DNA from: Dioscorea cayenensis subsp. rotundata
Taxonomy: Eukaryota; Streptophyta; Magnoliopsida; Dioscoreales; Dioscoreaceae
DNA length: 64,000 bases
Assembly: GCF_009730915.1 (NCBI RefSeq)
Contig: NW_024086740.1
Location: forward strand, 1 to 64,000
Direction of reading: 5' to 3'
The position numbers and the translations under genes are program-made. Below the pieces are notes generated by a model that made no database searches, had not been told where the DNA came from, and was given only the letters and a program-made list of their open reading frames with translations. Below, piece after piece: positions 22,251 through 33,230 of the stretch (the stretch's first letter is position 1; every line of letters starts with the position of its first letter).

Positions 22251-24619
22251 TCAGTCAGAGTCATGGCGTCTCCTCTCCTTGTCCTTGCGATGCCTCCACT
22301 TCTCATCTAAATCCCGAGAGTGTTTCTTCTCACGCTTTCTCTCTTTTTCTTCCCTCCTTTCTTCACGTCTCCGCTTCTTCCTTCTTTCATCCTCATCATG
22401 ATATTCTTCAGTAATTTTTGGCTCACAAGGCATTGGCAAGGCCTCTTCTTCAGTTTCATGCTGCACCTCCTTTAGCTCCGCTTGAAAAGAACTCGATTCT
22501 GCTTGCTCACGAGGAACTCTGCAGCCATTGGCAACTAAGTAAATAAAAGTTGTATGCACATAGCCCCGATCCAAAAGAACCATCTGTAAAACTTTTAAGT
22601 AGGCTTTTAGGAAAACCAACTCACTTGTACAAACCAAGCCCTTGCACTTGTGCTGCTTCAGCATGCCCTGCCCCCAAATCCTCAGCAGTTGATTCCCTTT
22701 TCACCAGTTCAGCATACTCGTGCTTATCCAGTTGATTCCCATGAGGCCGGGTAGCACGCTTGGGGGCTAAACCAAGAACTTCACGCATAGCCTGTTCTTC
22801 CTCTTCCTTGATCCTTCTGATCTCTTCTTTTGCTGCCTCAGCATTTGCAGCACTGGATTTCTTATCCCTGTTATACCAGTGTAGATCCTTCCCTAGACAA
22901 AGAAATTGAAGCAAAGATTGGTTAACTTTCAGGTTATAGGCCAAAGATTAAAGATCTTGTTTTCATAATAGCCATGATGACAAGGCTAACGGGTCAGAAA
23001 AAAGCCTTCATAGAAATAGACTGGGGGGTATGATTTGATAATCACTTTTACTAGAAATGGCATGACAAAATAAGTTCTTTGCACAAAGCAGTTCAGGACA
23101 TGAATGCATGCTAGAACTTGGTAATTCAGTATTTGATTCCAGGACTGGTTTACCACCTATGGTGAAAAGTGGAAGCACTGTGATGGGTTTGCGAAGAGCA
23201 AGGAGGAGAGAGACATCTGGGTTATCAGTTTGACTGATTAAAGTTGACTATTCCCCTTTTCCTACACCATACATGTCAGTAAATGGGTTCTAACATGGTT
23301 AACTTTCATAAAAATATTCCAGATAGCTAAATTAACTGGAATAGAGGCTTCCATGGAAGATTTGCAACTTGTGGAGCTTAGCGCATTAGTTAGCACCTTA
23401 TACTCATGCACAGCACCATGGATAATTCAATGGTAATTAAAGGAGGGTATAATAATAGTTGATGTGTTGAAAAGACAGAAGGCTAAAGCAGATTGTAATA
23501 TTGCACACAAGTTAAAAGTCACAGCTCAGGATCAAAGGAAGTGCACCAAGAGTGATGGCATCTAGCCAGGAAAAGGACAATAAATCAAAGAGAAATTAAT
23601 AACTAGAACTATAAAATGATCAATGAAAGCGCCACATTTATGACTTTCTATTCCAATAACTGAAACAAAAGCAAAGGACTGCCTGGAATTACAGGCATAA
23701 TGTCATCAAATCCTTCAACTTAAACTACAAGCCAGAACCTTTTACTAGCCAAACAAACAAGTGTAAAAGGGAAAATGCCAAAAACAAGACAAGCGATAGA
23801 AGCCTGAAGTTGAGTGATCTCTGAATGATTTATTCATGACATGCCCAAACAAACCATTTGAGTTATTACATGAAAGCTTCTTCAATATGACAAGAAAGAA
23901 TATTTATAGACTAATAAGAAATTCGGTCATTGGTGATAGAATCAGAATTAAGACAAGCGGCAGTTAATACTATACAGTACACTTAAATCTCCAAATGAAC
24001 AATAACTTTTTCTCAGCAAGCATGCATTCAAAAAATTATTAAAGTATACACAGAAACTCAAGTAACGGTGATAATACCTTTCTGCCATCTGCCAACAGGT
24101 GCCTTGATACTATGACCAAGATAATTCTCCCGATGCTTATCAACCTTTACATCCTCCCAAGTGAATTCTGCACAGAAGGGTATATCATAAAGCCCAGTCA
24201 TCAAATCTATTCACTGGTTAAGACTCAGGACTAATACCAAGATATAATTTAGAACAACATGATACTAAAAATCGAAGGAGCAAATCTATGGTCACAGGAA
24301 ATTAACCATACGAAAAGAAAAAAAAATCGAATTTTGCATTGAAATAACACAAGTTCATGGAAACGAGAAAAAAACCAGCACTTCAAACTCCACAGACGAA
24401 TGATATGCCACAGTTTCTACAAGGGATTCAAATGTATAGCAATAAAAAAACAACCAACATCCATCATACTACAAAAAAAAAAGAAAAAAACATACAGAAA
24501 TCATCACTCAAATTCGCTAAACAAAGGAAATCATAAGGACTGAGATTGAAATAGAAGCCCTAGAGATTCATCTTACGATCTCGGCCACCACGAACACCAC
24601 CTCTGGATGGATGGTACAT
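22251..24619 (-). CDS. MMTAG2: MMTAG2-like protein (multiple myeloma tumour-associated protein 2 homologue)
   Basis: Four exons, 24619-24577, 24167-24078, 22892-22625 and 22518-22251, sum to 669 nt with canonical GT-AG junctions and no stop, giving 222 residues. The N-terminus [20 protein letters not shown] and [27 protein letters not shown] match the conserved MMTAG2 domain. Next come [28 protein letters not shown] and GLGLYK, then a highly basic, Arg/Lys/Glu-rich tail ([20 protein letters not shown]) typical of nuclear RNA-processing proteins. The biochemical role in plants is not established. It is divergently arranged with eS25 about 380 bp away. It looks intact and is a confident gene. 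Confidence 0.93.
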
Positions 24620-25000
24620 CGCGCTCTCAAATCCTGATCCTCTCGGAGGATTCCTCTGGATTTCGCTCGTGTTCCGAAGAAGAGAAGGAATTAGGGCTTC
24701 TCGTTGCTCTAGTTTTGCTATTTTATTGGAAAATAAAATTTTCAAAATTATAATATTCATAAATACCGAAATTACCCTTGTTGTAGACTAATCCGTCGGT
24801 TGATCTTAAGATGAATGACTCCTGATCGAACGGTCCAGCTCTCTCATCTAATGTAAAGAAGAAGAACGAACCCTAAATCTGACTATAAAATCAAAAGCCA
24901 ATACCTCAGCGACTTTTCGTTTGCGCCGCTGCTTCTATCCCTCTACGTCTCGCATCGCCGGGGATCGGTGAAACCCTAGAATTGCCTTTCTCTGCTCAAG
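24620..25000. promoter_or_regulatory. Divergent promoter between MMTAG2-like gene and eS25
   Basis: A 381 bp space separates the two start codons. On the plus strand a telo-box AACCCTAA (24869-24876) and a TATAAAA (24884-24890) stand at the right distance for an eS25 transcript start near 24915. A second AAACCCTAG lies at 24971 in its leader. Telo-boxes are common in plant ribosomal protein promoters. The AT-rich left half would serve the minus-strand gene. Confidence 0.6.
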
Positions 25001-26536
<1,536 letters not shown>

Positions 26537-26641
26537 ATGTGGAAATTTGTTTTTTTAGGATCACTGTTTTACCAATTTTCCCTTCTTATTATCAATTATC
26601 CCCAGGTTGACTAGCCTTTTTATTTTATTATTTTCCATTCT

Positions 26642-27219
26642 GTGGCAGTGTAGGCTTTGCCTGGATACTCTTAGCTTCGTTAGCCATTTGCTTTGAATGC
26701 CGTTTGGTTTGATTTACTTGCGTTAAGTTTTGAATGAACTCATTATAGTACTTTCCATTAAGGCAATGATGCCTGTTTTTCATTGATGCTTCAGCTAGAT
26801 CAGTTGTGCATGTACCATGGTATGCCTTGATTTTCAGCCAATGATAATTTTGATGTGAATGAACCCAGTTGCATTTTTTAGCCTCATGTTAAAATAACTA
26901 AAAGCATTGCCGCCTGAGAGCCTGGATGGGTGTGGCAGTGTAGACTTTGCTTGGATACTCTTTAGTTTTGTTAGCAATTTGCTTTGATTGACATTTGGTT
27001 GATTTACTTGCTTAAGTTTTGTATGAACTCATTCGGAGTACATTCCATTGAGTAAGAATTATGCCTGTGTTTCATTGATGCGTCAGCAAGGTCAGTTGTG
27101 CATCTGCCATTACCTTGATTTTCAGCCAATGATAATTTTGATGTGAATGAACTCAGCTGCATTTTCAGCTTCATGTTAAAATAACTTGACGCTTTGCCCC
27201 CTGAGCACCTGGATGGGGC
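26642..27219 (+). repeat. Tandem duplication of about 290 bp downstream of eS25
   Basis: 26642-26931 and 26932-27219 align along their whole length: both start TGTGGCAGTGTAG(G/A)CTTTGC and both contain TTGATTTTCAGCCAATGATA and TGCATTTT..AGC(C/T)TCATGTTAAAATAAC, and end ..CCTGGATGGG. Identity is roughly 80-85 percent by eye. No ORF. It begins about 100 bp after the eS25 stop and may include 3' UTR sequence. Confidence 0.85.
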
Positions 27220-27605
27220 AAGTGTAATGGGCAGGGTAAATGTGTTACTATTACTTATTTTTATTTTGGATTTCAGATTTTGATTTGAATTAAAATAGTT
27301 ATTTAATTTTTATTCTGATTCATAAAGTGGTTAGTGGAAAGATTCTGACCAAATTATGATGAAAAGATTCTGATTAAATTATAATGAATGCCACATCATC
27401 AGTCACTTAATGAGAGAAGATCAAGGGGAAGATTGACAAATGATGTGGATATGATAGCTCATTATAATTTGATCCAGTAATCATTTTGTCTACCATAATT
27501 TGATCTTGGTAACTATTTTGTAAAACAGAATAAAAATTAGATAATTATTTTGATTCAAATTGTAATTTGAATCACAAAATGAAAATGATACTCTCTCAAA
27601 AACAT
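27220..27605. other. Intergenic AT-rich sequence
   Basis: Contains a small inverted arrangement (GATTCAAATTGTAATTTGAATC near 27551) and repeated ATAAAATTTAGAT-type words. No gene seen. Confidence 0.4.
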
Positions 27606-27608
27606 TTA

Positions 27609-30600
27609 GGGGGCGTTCACTTGATGTAAGTGGAGGGAAATTTGATGTAAGTGGAGGGAAATGGGGAAGTGTGAGTAAGTGGAGGGAAGTGTCATGAGTG
27701 CGACTTTCGTTTTCCCACTTCTGATGTTCATTTTGAAAGAAGTGTTACTTCCATGAAATGCTCATTTTTTCACTTTTTATGTTCATTTACACTTCATGAT
27801 GGACTTCCAAAAGGTGTGTTTTTTTGTATGAAAGTGGAGGAAGCGAAAAAACAATTAAAAAAAAATTAAATCTTAATATTTTTACATAAAATCCAAATAT
27901 TTAATAATTTTATAAATTCAGAATTATTATTCAGAAATCATTTGATTATTTATTTCTAATTTTTCCATAAATTTAAGTTCTAATCCCTAAACTTGAACAA
28001 GGTTTTTTACATTAATTTGAATTAATTAGTAGTTGTTCTTATAATGATAATATCTTTTTGTTAATCACTTTTATCTCTCCCTTGCCCTCACTCTCTCTCT
28101 CTCTCCCTCTTTCTTTCTCCCGTGCCCTTTCTCTCTCTCTCTCCCTCCCGTGCCGTAGCTGCCGCTCTCCCATGCCGTAGCTGCCGCCTCCGGAGAGCTC
28201 TCCCATCTCAGATGCCGCTCTCCCGGTCCCAAGCTTTTCTATGCCCTAGCCGCTAGAGATTCTCCGACCGCGAAAAATACTAGAGCATCACTCCGACCGC
28301 GAAGAAAGAATCTAAGGGAAATACCAGAGAATATTATCAATATTATTCAATAAATAACCAAGAAAAAAATTATCTCAACGCAGAAGTACTTCCTATTCTC
28401 AATAGCATCAGTGAGTAAACATGGTAATAAGCCTGCACTATAGGAGGAATTTCATAAAAACAAACAACTACCCAAACATGAATAGAGCATCACTCCAAGG
28501 GAGGAAAGGAAACAAAACTGGAAAAAATTATATCACAATGGCAGTTCAGTAGTCTTCCTGACAATGAAATTTAACTGACTAATCTTTGGTGGACAACCTA
28601 CAAATTTCCCTATGAACAATCAAAATCAAAGGCTAGGACTAAGGACCGCAAATTCATTCATCTTCGACTCCTCACCGGGCATCACCATCTTCGACTCCTC
28701 ATCCTTATCATTCATGATGGAAGTAACCTTCCCGGTGGCATCAGTAGTCGGAGAGGGCCATCTGCGGTCGGAGAAACTCCGGTGGCTAAGGCACAGGAAA
28801 GCTTGGTGAGTGGGACAGTGGCATTCGAGATCGGAGAAACTCTGGCGGCTAGGGCACGGGAGAGCTCTTCGGCGGCGGTAACTACGGCATGGGAGAGCGG
28901 CGGTTAGGGCACGGGAGAGATCTCCGGCGGCGGCAAATACGGCATGGGAGAGCGGCGATAAGGGCACGGGAGAGAGAGAGTGAGTGAGGGCACGGGAGAG
29001 AGGTATGGGAGAGTGGCATCCGAGATTGAAGTAACTTTGGCGGCTAGGGCACGGGAGAGCTCTCCGGCGGCGGCAGCTACGGCATGGGAGAAAGGCGGCT
29101 AGGGCATGGGAGGGAGAGAGAGAGAGAGAGTGAGGCCACGGGAGAGAGAGATGTGGGAGAGTGACATCCAAGATCAAAGAAACTCTGACAACTAGGGCAC
29201 GGGAGAGCTCTCCGGCGGCGGCTAGGGCACGGGAGAAAGAAAGAGAGAGAGAGAGAGAGAGAGTGAGAGTGAGAGTGAGAGTGAGGGCACGGGAGAGATA
29301 AAATTGATTAACAAAAAGATATTATCATTATAGTTAAAACTAATTAAAACTGGTTCGTGTGGCTGGTTCGTGTAACCAGTTAGTTGTATATAGCATTACT
29401 CTTTTGTTTATTATTAAATCATGTTTTGCAAGAATTTCAATTTGATCATGGTCCGTATGCTAATTTCCTTTGGTGACATTATGGATTAATTTTAGTACAT
29501 GGCTATTTGTGCATATTAGTTTTCATCTATTTCACAACCTTAATTACAAATATTATTTTAAATAATTTGGTTAACTAAATAGCTAAAATTAAAAATACGA
29601 ACAATTTTTTTGTTATAAGATAATTCAATTTAGTTGTAACAATTTTTGTTATAAGATAATTCAATTTAGTTGTAACAGATTTAATTGAATATAATTAATA
29701 TCAAAATTATATATGGGTAAACCCAACATTAGATCCAAAAGAGAAGAACTTAACAAAGCCCAATATTTTACTTTAAACATTTATAACACAAAGATAAGAT
29801 AAGAATTTGTGCAAATCTTGGCAAGTTATTATATGGTTGGTTAAATAGAAATTAGATACCATAAACATGAAACTAAAGAAATAAAATAAAGTTGACGGCC
29901 ATGAATCGCCAATAAATTAGGTATTTAAATAAATAAAATTAATGAAATATAATACTTCTATGATTCATCTTTTTTTTCTAAGGTTTTTCATTGCATCAAT
30001 GAACTAAAAAGCACCTCTTCAGAAGAAATAAAAAATCATGAAAATCACAAATCCACTATAAATAACAAAAATCAAATTGATAGGAGGCGTCTTTCTTCCC
30101 AGAATGATTCATGAACAAAAGCTATAAATAATATCCAAAATGATTAATGAACAGATGTAGCTTTTGAGAAACAGAAATCAAATTGATAAAAACCTAGATG
30201 ATAGGAGGCGTCTTTCTTCCCAACAAAGTACGCTTGATCAGGCAGCGACCGAGACAAGGTGGTTCCCAACAATAGAAGAGAAGCAAGTCGGAGGAAATGA
30301 CCGGAGGAGACGCCCGGAGGAGGAGTCTACGGGAGAGGACAACTCGACGGGAGGAGGCTATGGGATCGAGATGATTCTGGGTGGAGGCTGCGACTGGAGG
30401 AGGAGGATACGGCGGAAGAAGAAGACGGGATCGTGGCTACGGGAGAAGAAGGCTGCGAATTTTTTTAGGGTTCCATGACTTTCAAAAGTGTATGGAAGTG
30501 GGGTGAAGTGACCTTTTATATGTGGCTCACTTCCCCCACTTCAGCTTCAAAAATCCTGAAGTGGAGGAAGTGTCACTTCCCCCACTTCAGTGCAAAAGAA

Positions 30601-30669
30601 CATTAGAAGTGGGGGAAATCATTCTACTTCCCCTCACTTCCTCCCACTTACGTCAAAGTGAACGCCCCC
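27609..30669. mobile_element. PIF/Harbinger-like element, non-autonomous, 3.06 kb
   Basis: Terminal inverted repeats GGGGGCGTTCACTT...AAGTGAACGCCCCC are flanked by TTA on both sides (27606-27608 and 30670-30672), the 3 bp duplication of PIF/Harbinger elements. Subterminal repeats of GTAAGTGGAGG(G)AA words occur at both ends. No transposase or Myb-like ORF is found. The interior holds a partial MULE-like insertion with GC-rich inverted arms and one purine-rich ORF (30164-30478, RRRR-rich) without a recognisable domain. It lies 118 bp beyond the stop of the Pol epsilon subunit gene. Confidence 0.8.
28012..29401. repeat. Large inverted repeat, probable nested MULE-type element
   Basis: 28012-28260 (AATTAATTAGT, AATGATAATATCTTTTTGTTAATCA, then CTCTCCCGTGCCCT-rich sequence) is repeated inverted in 29030-29345. 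The right arm continues to GTTCGTGTGGCTGGTTCGTGTAACC and ends GCATTACTC at 29401, resembling the FAR1 MULE terminus at 5959-6005 (TTCGTGTG-5 bp-TTCGTGTGACC, GCTTTACTC). CT- and GA-rich microsatellites (28090-28150, 29120-29150, 29236-29282) and repeated GGGCACGGGAGAG units lie inside. The left outer end is not seen, so it may be truncated. Confidence 0.6.
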
Positions 30670-30786
30670 TTACTCATTATGGGTGCTACTCGGTTTAACA
30701 ACAATGGTTTGGTTTAACAACAATGGTTCGGTGTACATATGATGTCTGGTAGGAAAAAAGGCGGAAAATTGAACAGGGCATTTAAG

Positions 30787-32257
30787 CTACTCATTGCTGC
30801 TATCTGGAGCTTCATCACCCGCTTCTTCCATCTCTTCCTCAATGTGTTCCATATCTTCCTCAGTAGCTTGTGCACCATTCCCATTATCCTCATTCTCTAA
30901 TGTTGATTCTTCTTCCATTTTCCGTTTCTTTTGTGCTCCCTTGCCCTTTGCGTCTGCCTTTCTCATTGCATTCTTCCTCCGGAAGCCTGGATAAAATGAA
31001 GAATGGTTCATATCTCAGTATTACAACACAGATTCACCATTTAATCTTGGAAGGCATGAGCAGTGGTACCGTGGGGTTGCATTTGCATAATTGGCAGATT
31101 CATACACCTTATTAACCAGATATTCAGCAAGGTCTCTCCCTATATCAGGTAAAAATATTGTATAATGAAGAACAGTTCATGACATCAGGACTACATAATA
31201 GATTCACCAACGAAACTTAAAAGGCATGAATGGTTGGCGTTAGGTGGTGTTCCTTGTGCAAATGGCAGAATCAAACATCTCTTAGCTAGATACTTTGCAA
31301 TGTCTCCTCAATTCACATAAAATTTTTTTCACGGAATGCACTCAAAATAATTTGTAAGAGTGCAATGAATTGGGAAATATCATGTTAGTGTTCTTTGCCA
31401 TTGCACAATGAAGCATGTGGTACTCGATCACACATGGAACTTTGTAGCTATACAAGCTACATCCATCAATCATCTATAAACATTAGTTTACCATCCACCT
31501 TTAGCGTTCTGGTAAACACAAAGAAAGTATTTGCAGCCTCTAAATACCCTTCAGATGAAGATTGTGAAAGAAGCGTACACAATCATATTTCTATCAAGAA
31601 ACCATCTAAATATTAAAAGGTTGCTAAGCAAAAAATAGATCCTTCTTTTACAAGCATGAACTTGAACAGTGCATCAATGAACTTGCATTTAAACCAAGAA
31701 TCTATGAATGCTAGTGATCAAATTCAGCTGTCTTGCTAGAAGGACATCAATGATCAACTAACAAGCAATTCTCACGGAGATTCAAGCAATGTGTGAATTC
31801 AATTCATTGTTTCTCAGGACAAATGGAAAATGCAAGCATTAATGGAAAATTAACCAAAAGCCAGAACAATAACAAACCTTGCAGAGAATGCCTAAGAGGC
31901 TCAATGAAGTCGGGGAAATCAATCTCCTCCAGAGCCTTCAAAACATCCTCCGCATTCATCGTCTGCCTCTTCGATTCCTTGCAAACATCACTCGCCCTAC
32001 AAATTCCCAACCAGATCAAACCCTAATTTCATTTCTACAAATCCTAACCCTAGAGGATTCGGAACACACGTTGCCGAGAGGTAGTGGATGAAGATGCGCG
32101 CACTCTCGGCGAAGGCGAGCAGCGCCTCCTTCTGCACGTTCACGTCCTCGTCCCCACCGCGTCGGAGCTGGACAAGCTTCTCCTTTATCAATCGCCGCAC
32201 CACAACCCTTGGGAGCTCCTCCACCGCTGCCGACGGCGCCGTAACCTCTTTCGACAT
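30787..32257 (-). CDS. DPB4: DNA polymerase epsilon histone-fold subunit (DPB4/POLE3-like)
   Basis: Three exons, 32257-32070, 31996-31878 and 30986-30787, total 507 nt with GT-AG introns, 168 residues. The histone fold runs from ELPRVVVRRLIKEKL through VNVQKEALLAFAESARIFIHYL and ASDVCKESKRQTMNAEDVLKALEEIDFPDFIEPL, the NF-YB-related fold of Pol epsilon subunit 3/CHRAC17. The tail changes from basic (RRKNAMRKADAKGKG) to very acidic (EEDMEHIEEEMEEAGDEAP), as in the animal and plant homologues. It is expected to pair with a DPB3/NF-YC-like subunit in the nucleus for replication. An NF-YB transcription factor is less likely, because the DNA-contact wording of NF-YB is absent and the tail is typical of POLE3. 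It appears intact. Confidence 0.92.
30992..31320. repeat. Imperfect tandem duplication in intron 2 of the Pol epsilon subunit gene
   Basis: About 165 bp near 30992-31145 recurs at 31158-31320: AATGAAGAA(TG/CA)GTTCAT, AGATTCACCA, AAGGCATGA, GGCAGA(T/A)TCA and TAGATACTTTGCAATGTCTC versus AGATATTCAGCAAGGTCTC align in the same order. It includes the branch/acceptor side of the intron. Confidence 0.6.
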
Positions 32258-32439
32258 TTTTCCTCTTTAGGGTTTCCAGAGAGAGCTTGGGGTTCGAATA
32301 ATGTGATTTTTGGGGCTCTGGGTTCCCGCCCCTTCTTCTTTATATTATATTCTAGCTTTCATCCTAGCCGTCGATCTCATAAATTAACACAAAGGATCCA
32401 ACGGCTACCTTGAAGCCGGTGGTTCATTTGACGATTCCT
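32258..32439 (-). promoter_or_regulatory. Leader and upstream region of the Pol epsilon subunit gene
   Basis: Only about 180 bp separate the start codon from the MULE end. A TATATTATATTC stretch lies near 32341 (minus-strand TATA candidate) and the leader contains AAACCCTAAAG beside the ATG. Further upstream control would have to lie inside the transposon. Confidence 0.4.
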
Positions 32440-33155
32440 GGGCTTTTTTTTTTAAATATTACAAAAAAATTACTAAATTACGCATGTTTGGGATTATTCT
32501 ACCAAAAATCATGAGTTGGTGAAAAGCAGTGAAACCTTTTCCCGTTTTTCAGTTTTTTTATTTTTTTAATTTAAAATATAGAAAAGCGGGAGAGGTTCTC
32601 CGCTTTTTTTATTTTTTAATTAAAAAATTATGAAAACGGGAGAAACTCTCCCGTTTTCAAATTGTTTTTAAATTTTTTTAATAAAAAAAAATAAAAACGG
32701 GAGAGTAACTCCCGTTTTTGTTTTTTTAAAGCCTTGGATTCTGTCCTGGTAATGTTGTTAGCTTTTAAATTTTTGTTTTTAAAGCCTTGGATTCATCCGG
32801 TAATGTTGTTAGCTTTTTAAATTTTAAGCCTTGGATTCCTTGTCCCGGTAATGTTGGTTAGCTTTTTAAATTTTTTTGTTTAAAGCCTTGGATTCCTTGT
32901 CCTGGTAATGTTGGTTAGCTTTTAAATTTGTTAAAGATTCTCATTAAATGTTGGTTAGCTTTTAAATTTGTTAAAGATTCTCATTACTTAACTTTTGACA
33001 AATGAACACAACTATATTAACCTTTACTAACGGATATAAATATATCCGTTGAATTATTTTAATATTATTTTTTTTATATAATACCCACTTCCCACTTCCC
33101 ACTTCACACTTCCCACTTCCCACTTCCCACTTCATATTGTCTCCCCCTCTATTCT
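32440..33155. repeat. Left terminal inverted repeat of the PMD-MULE
   Basis: Contains three near-perfect hairpins (32581-32610, 32632-32658, 32693-32719) of the type GAAAACGGGAGA...TCTCCCGTTTTC, then four copies of a unit AAGCCTTGGATTC..GGTAATGTTG.TTAGCTTTT (32728-32930), two of TTAGCTTTTAAATTTGTTAAAGATTCTCATTA, and about 8 ACTTCCC heptamers (33087-33135). Confidence 0.88.
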
Positions 33156-33230
33156 CATTTTCTCTTCAAGTTCTAATTGTGCGGGTGTTTTTTACTTACA
33201 CGTATACGGGATTTCTGTTGATAATTTTTG

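Noticed and set aside
28626..29177. 183-codon minus-strand ORF rich in SRALTAALPCRS repeats
   Set aside because: Low-complexity translation of GGGCACGGGAGAG repeats in the nested inverted arms.
28080..29300. CRISPR-like regular repeats
   Set aside because: Plant nuclear DNA; these are microsatellites and inverted arms of transposons without uniform spacers.
30164..30478. Arg-rich 104-codon ORF as a Harbinger Myb-like partner protein
   Set aside because: No Myb-type tryptophan spacing; composition is simply purine-rich.
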